This document shows positions 6,614 through 7,287 of a DNA stretch of 7,287 bases, piece by piece. Origin of the DNA: Sulfitobacter sp. GTDB lineage: Bacteria > Pseudomonadota > Alphaproteobacteria > Rhodobacterales > Rhodobacteraceae. Under the pieces are notes generated by a model. The model did no database searches and was not told the origin of the DNA. It worked only from the letters and a program-made list of their open reading frames with translations. The translations under genes were made by a program, and so were the position numbers. The DNA lies in NCBI GenBank assembly GCA_024636395.1, contig JAGXHD010000190.1:1-7287 (forward strand). Direction: 5' to 3'. Position 1 is the first letter of the stretch; each line of letters starts with the position of its first letter.

Positions 6614-6650
6614 GAAATGAAAGAGCGGCCCACGCCGAGGCAAGGGCCGC
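6614..6650 (-). terminator. Terminator-like hairpin with T-rich tail between the PBP1A gene and prfB
   Basis: Read on the minus strand, GCGGCCC (6650-6644) pairs perfectly with GGGCCGC (6631-6625) across a 12-base loop. The T-rich run TCTTTCATTT (6624-6615) follows at once. This has the form of an intrinsic terminator for the penicillin-binding protein gene, whose stop is about 42 bases upstream. The tail is interrupted by two Cs and an A, and the loop is long, so efficiency may be modest. It ends 1-2 bases before the prfB Shine-Dalgarno, leaving no room for a promoter after it. It could therefore act as a leader attenuator for prfB instead. A second small stem, GCCCG/CGGGC, lies at 6668-6681 without a T-tract. 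Confidence 0.5.
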
Positions 6651-6692
6651 CCATGTGATAGACCAGCGCCCGCGCACGGGCAAGGTCACTGC

Positions 6693-7287
6693 TTAGTACA
6701 AACCACCCGAGCTGAGCGTGCCGAACGCGGCTTTGGGTCCAACGATGGCCTTTTTGCCGGTCGAGGTCGTAACTTCGCGGGCCTGCTGGCCACCCACTTC
6801 CTCGACCAGCGGCAAATCCGCACCCATGGCAAAGCCACCATCGAAGGTGATCCCGAAGTTGATGAACTCGCCCTCGCGGAAGCACTCCGACACCACGTTG
6901 GCTCCGGTGGCATCGTCGCTCAGCCGCGCACCTGTGAAGCGGTCGATGTTGATGAACTCGCAACCTTCGGGAACGGCAAATTTGCCGCCACCGTATTTCT
7001 CTACGGCCTTGGACATGAACCGCTGGAACACCGGACCGCACATGCCGCCGCCTGACGCGCTCCCCAGACTGCGCGGCTGGTCATAGCCGATATAGCAGCC
7101 AGCCACAATGTTGGAGGTGAATCCAACAAACCAGACGTCCTTGGAATCGTTGGTCGTACCCGTCTTGCCTGCCGTGGGCACTGGCAGATTAACGGAGCTG
7201 CGCGCGGTTCCCCGCTCCACAACGCCCTGCATCATCGAGGTGAGCTGGTAGGCCGTGACCGGGTCCATCACCCGTTCGCGATTGGAC
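6693..7287 (-). CDS. mrcA: Class A penicillin-binding protein (PBP1A type), C-terminal end only
   Basis: Bifunctional peptidoglycan glycosyltransferase/transpeptidase of the inner membrane. Only the last 197 or so residues are in the window and the frame is open to the right edge. The visible part begins SNRERVMDPVTAYQLTSMMQ, then VVERGTARSS, and the third transpeptidase motif KTGTT (7166-7152, in PTAGKTGTTNDSKDVWFVGF). The active-site SxxK and SxN motifs, the glycosyltransferase domain and the membrane anchor must lie beyond the edge. After the transpeptidase fold (GGGMCGPVFQRFM) a tail of about 90 residues follows, ending FGTLSSGGLY; such variable tails are common in this family. The stop at 6693-6695 lies 89 bases before the prfB start. 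The assignment to class A rather than class B rests on the VMDPVTAYQLTSMMQGVV signature preceding KTGTT. The symbol could equally be ponA. Confidence 0.9.
   Translation of the reverse strand, partial: SNRERVMDPVTAYQLTSMMQGVVERGTARSSVNLPVPTAGKTGTTNDSKDVWFVGFTSNIVAGCYIGYDQPRSLGSASGGGMCGPVFQRFMSKAVEKYGGGKFAVPEGCEFINIDRFTGARLSDDATGANVVSECFREGEFINFGITFDGGFAMGADLPLVEEVGGQQAREVTTSTGKKAIVGPKAAFGTLSSGGLY

Noticed and set aside
5407..6615. Open frame of 402 codons on the + strand opposite prfB and the amidase spacer
   Set aside because: It lies antisense to a certain prfB. Long antisense frames are expected in GC-rich genes with strong third-position bias, and the translation shows no recognisable domain.
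6604..7041. Upstream extension of the prfB frame into the PBP1A gene, giving a 520-residue protein
   Set aside because: The extension overlaps the PBP1A coding sequence in another frame and is Arg/Trp-rich. The RF2 family N-terminus and the Shine-Dalgarno both point to 6603.

Overview
This GC-rich window comes from a proteobacterial chromosome, most likely an alphaproteobacterium of the Rhodobacteraceae/Roseobacter type. That placement is inferred from the style of the acetolactate synthase, the DUF2189 protein and the release factor 2. It was not confirmed by a database search. The window is densely coded: no gene-free stretch reaches 300 bases and the longest gap is 122 bases. I see no tRNA, rRNA, CRISPR array, insertion sequence, phage gene or attachment site.

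The left half (1-3212) is read rightward. It opens inside ilvB, the large subunit of acetolactate synthase, whose 5' part lies outside the window. A 93-residue protein with two membrane segments follows, then ilvH, the regulatory ACT-domain subunit. The three genes are nearly contiguous (3 bases apart, then a 1-base overlap), so they look like one operon for the first step of branched-chain amino acid synthesis with a small membrane protein inserted. A GC-rich stem-loop follows ilvH. Next is a separate two-gene unit: the catalytic subunit of a Rieske non-heme iron oxygenase, overlapped by 4 bases (ATGA) by a 72-residue unknown protein. The oxygenase's Shine-Dalgarno site sits inside a predicted hairpin.

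The right half (3209-7287) is read leftward. In transcription order it holds the C-terminal end of a class A penicillin-binding protein (PBP1A type, cut by the window edge), prfB (release factor 2), an amidase-signature hydrolase and a DUF2189 multi-pass membrane protein. The amidase and the DUF2189 gene are 9 bases apart and probably co-transcribed. The two halves converge at 3209-3212, where the stop codons of the 72-residue gene and the DUF2189 gene share one TTAA.

The content is mostly housekeeping and ordinary metabolism. I found no convincing novel system. The points worth a second look are small: a GEA variant of the GDG thiamine-diphosphate motif in IlvB, the membrane protein between ilvB and ilvH, a hairpin covering the oxygenase ribosome-binding site, a terminator-like hairpin directly in front of the prfB start, an uninterrupted prfB frame without the usual programmed frameshift, and the interlocked convergent stops.
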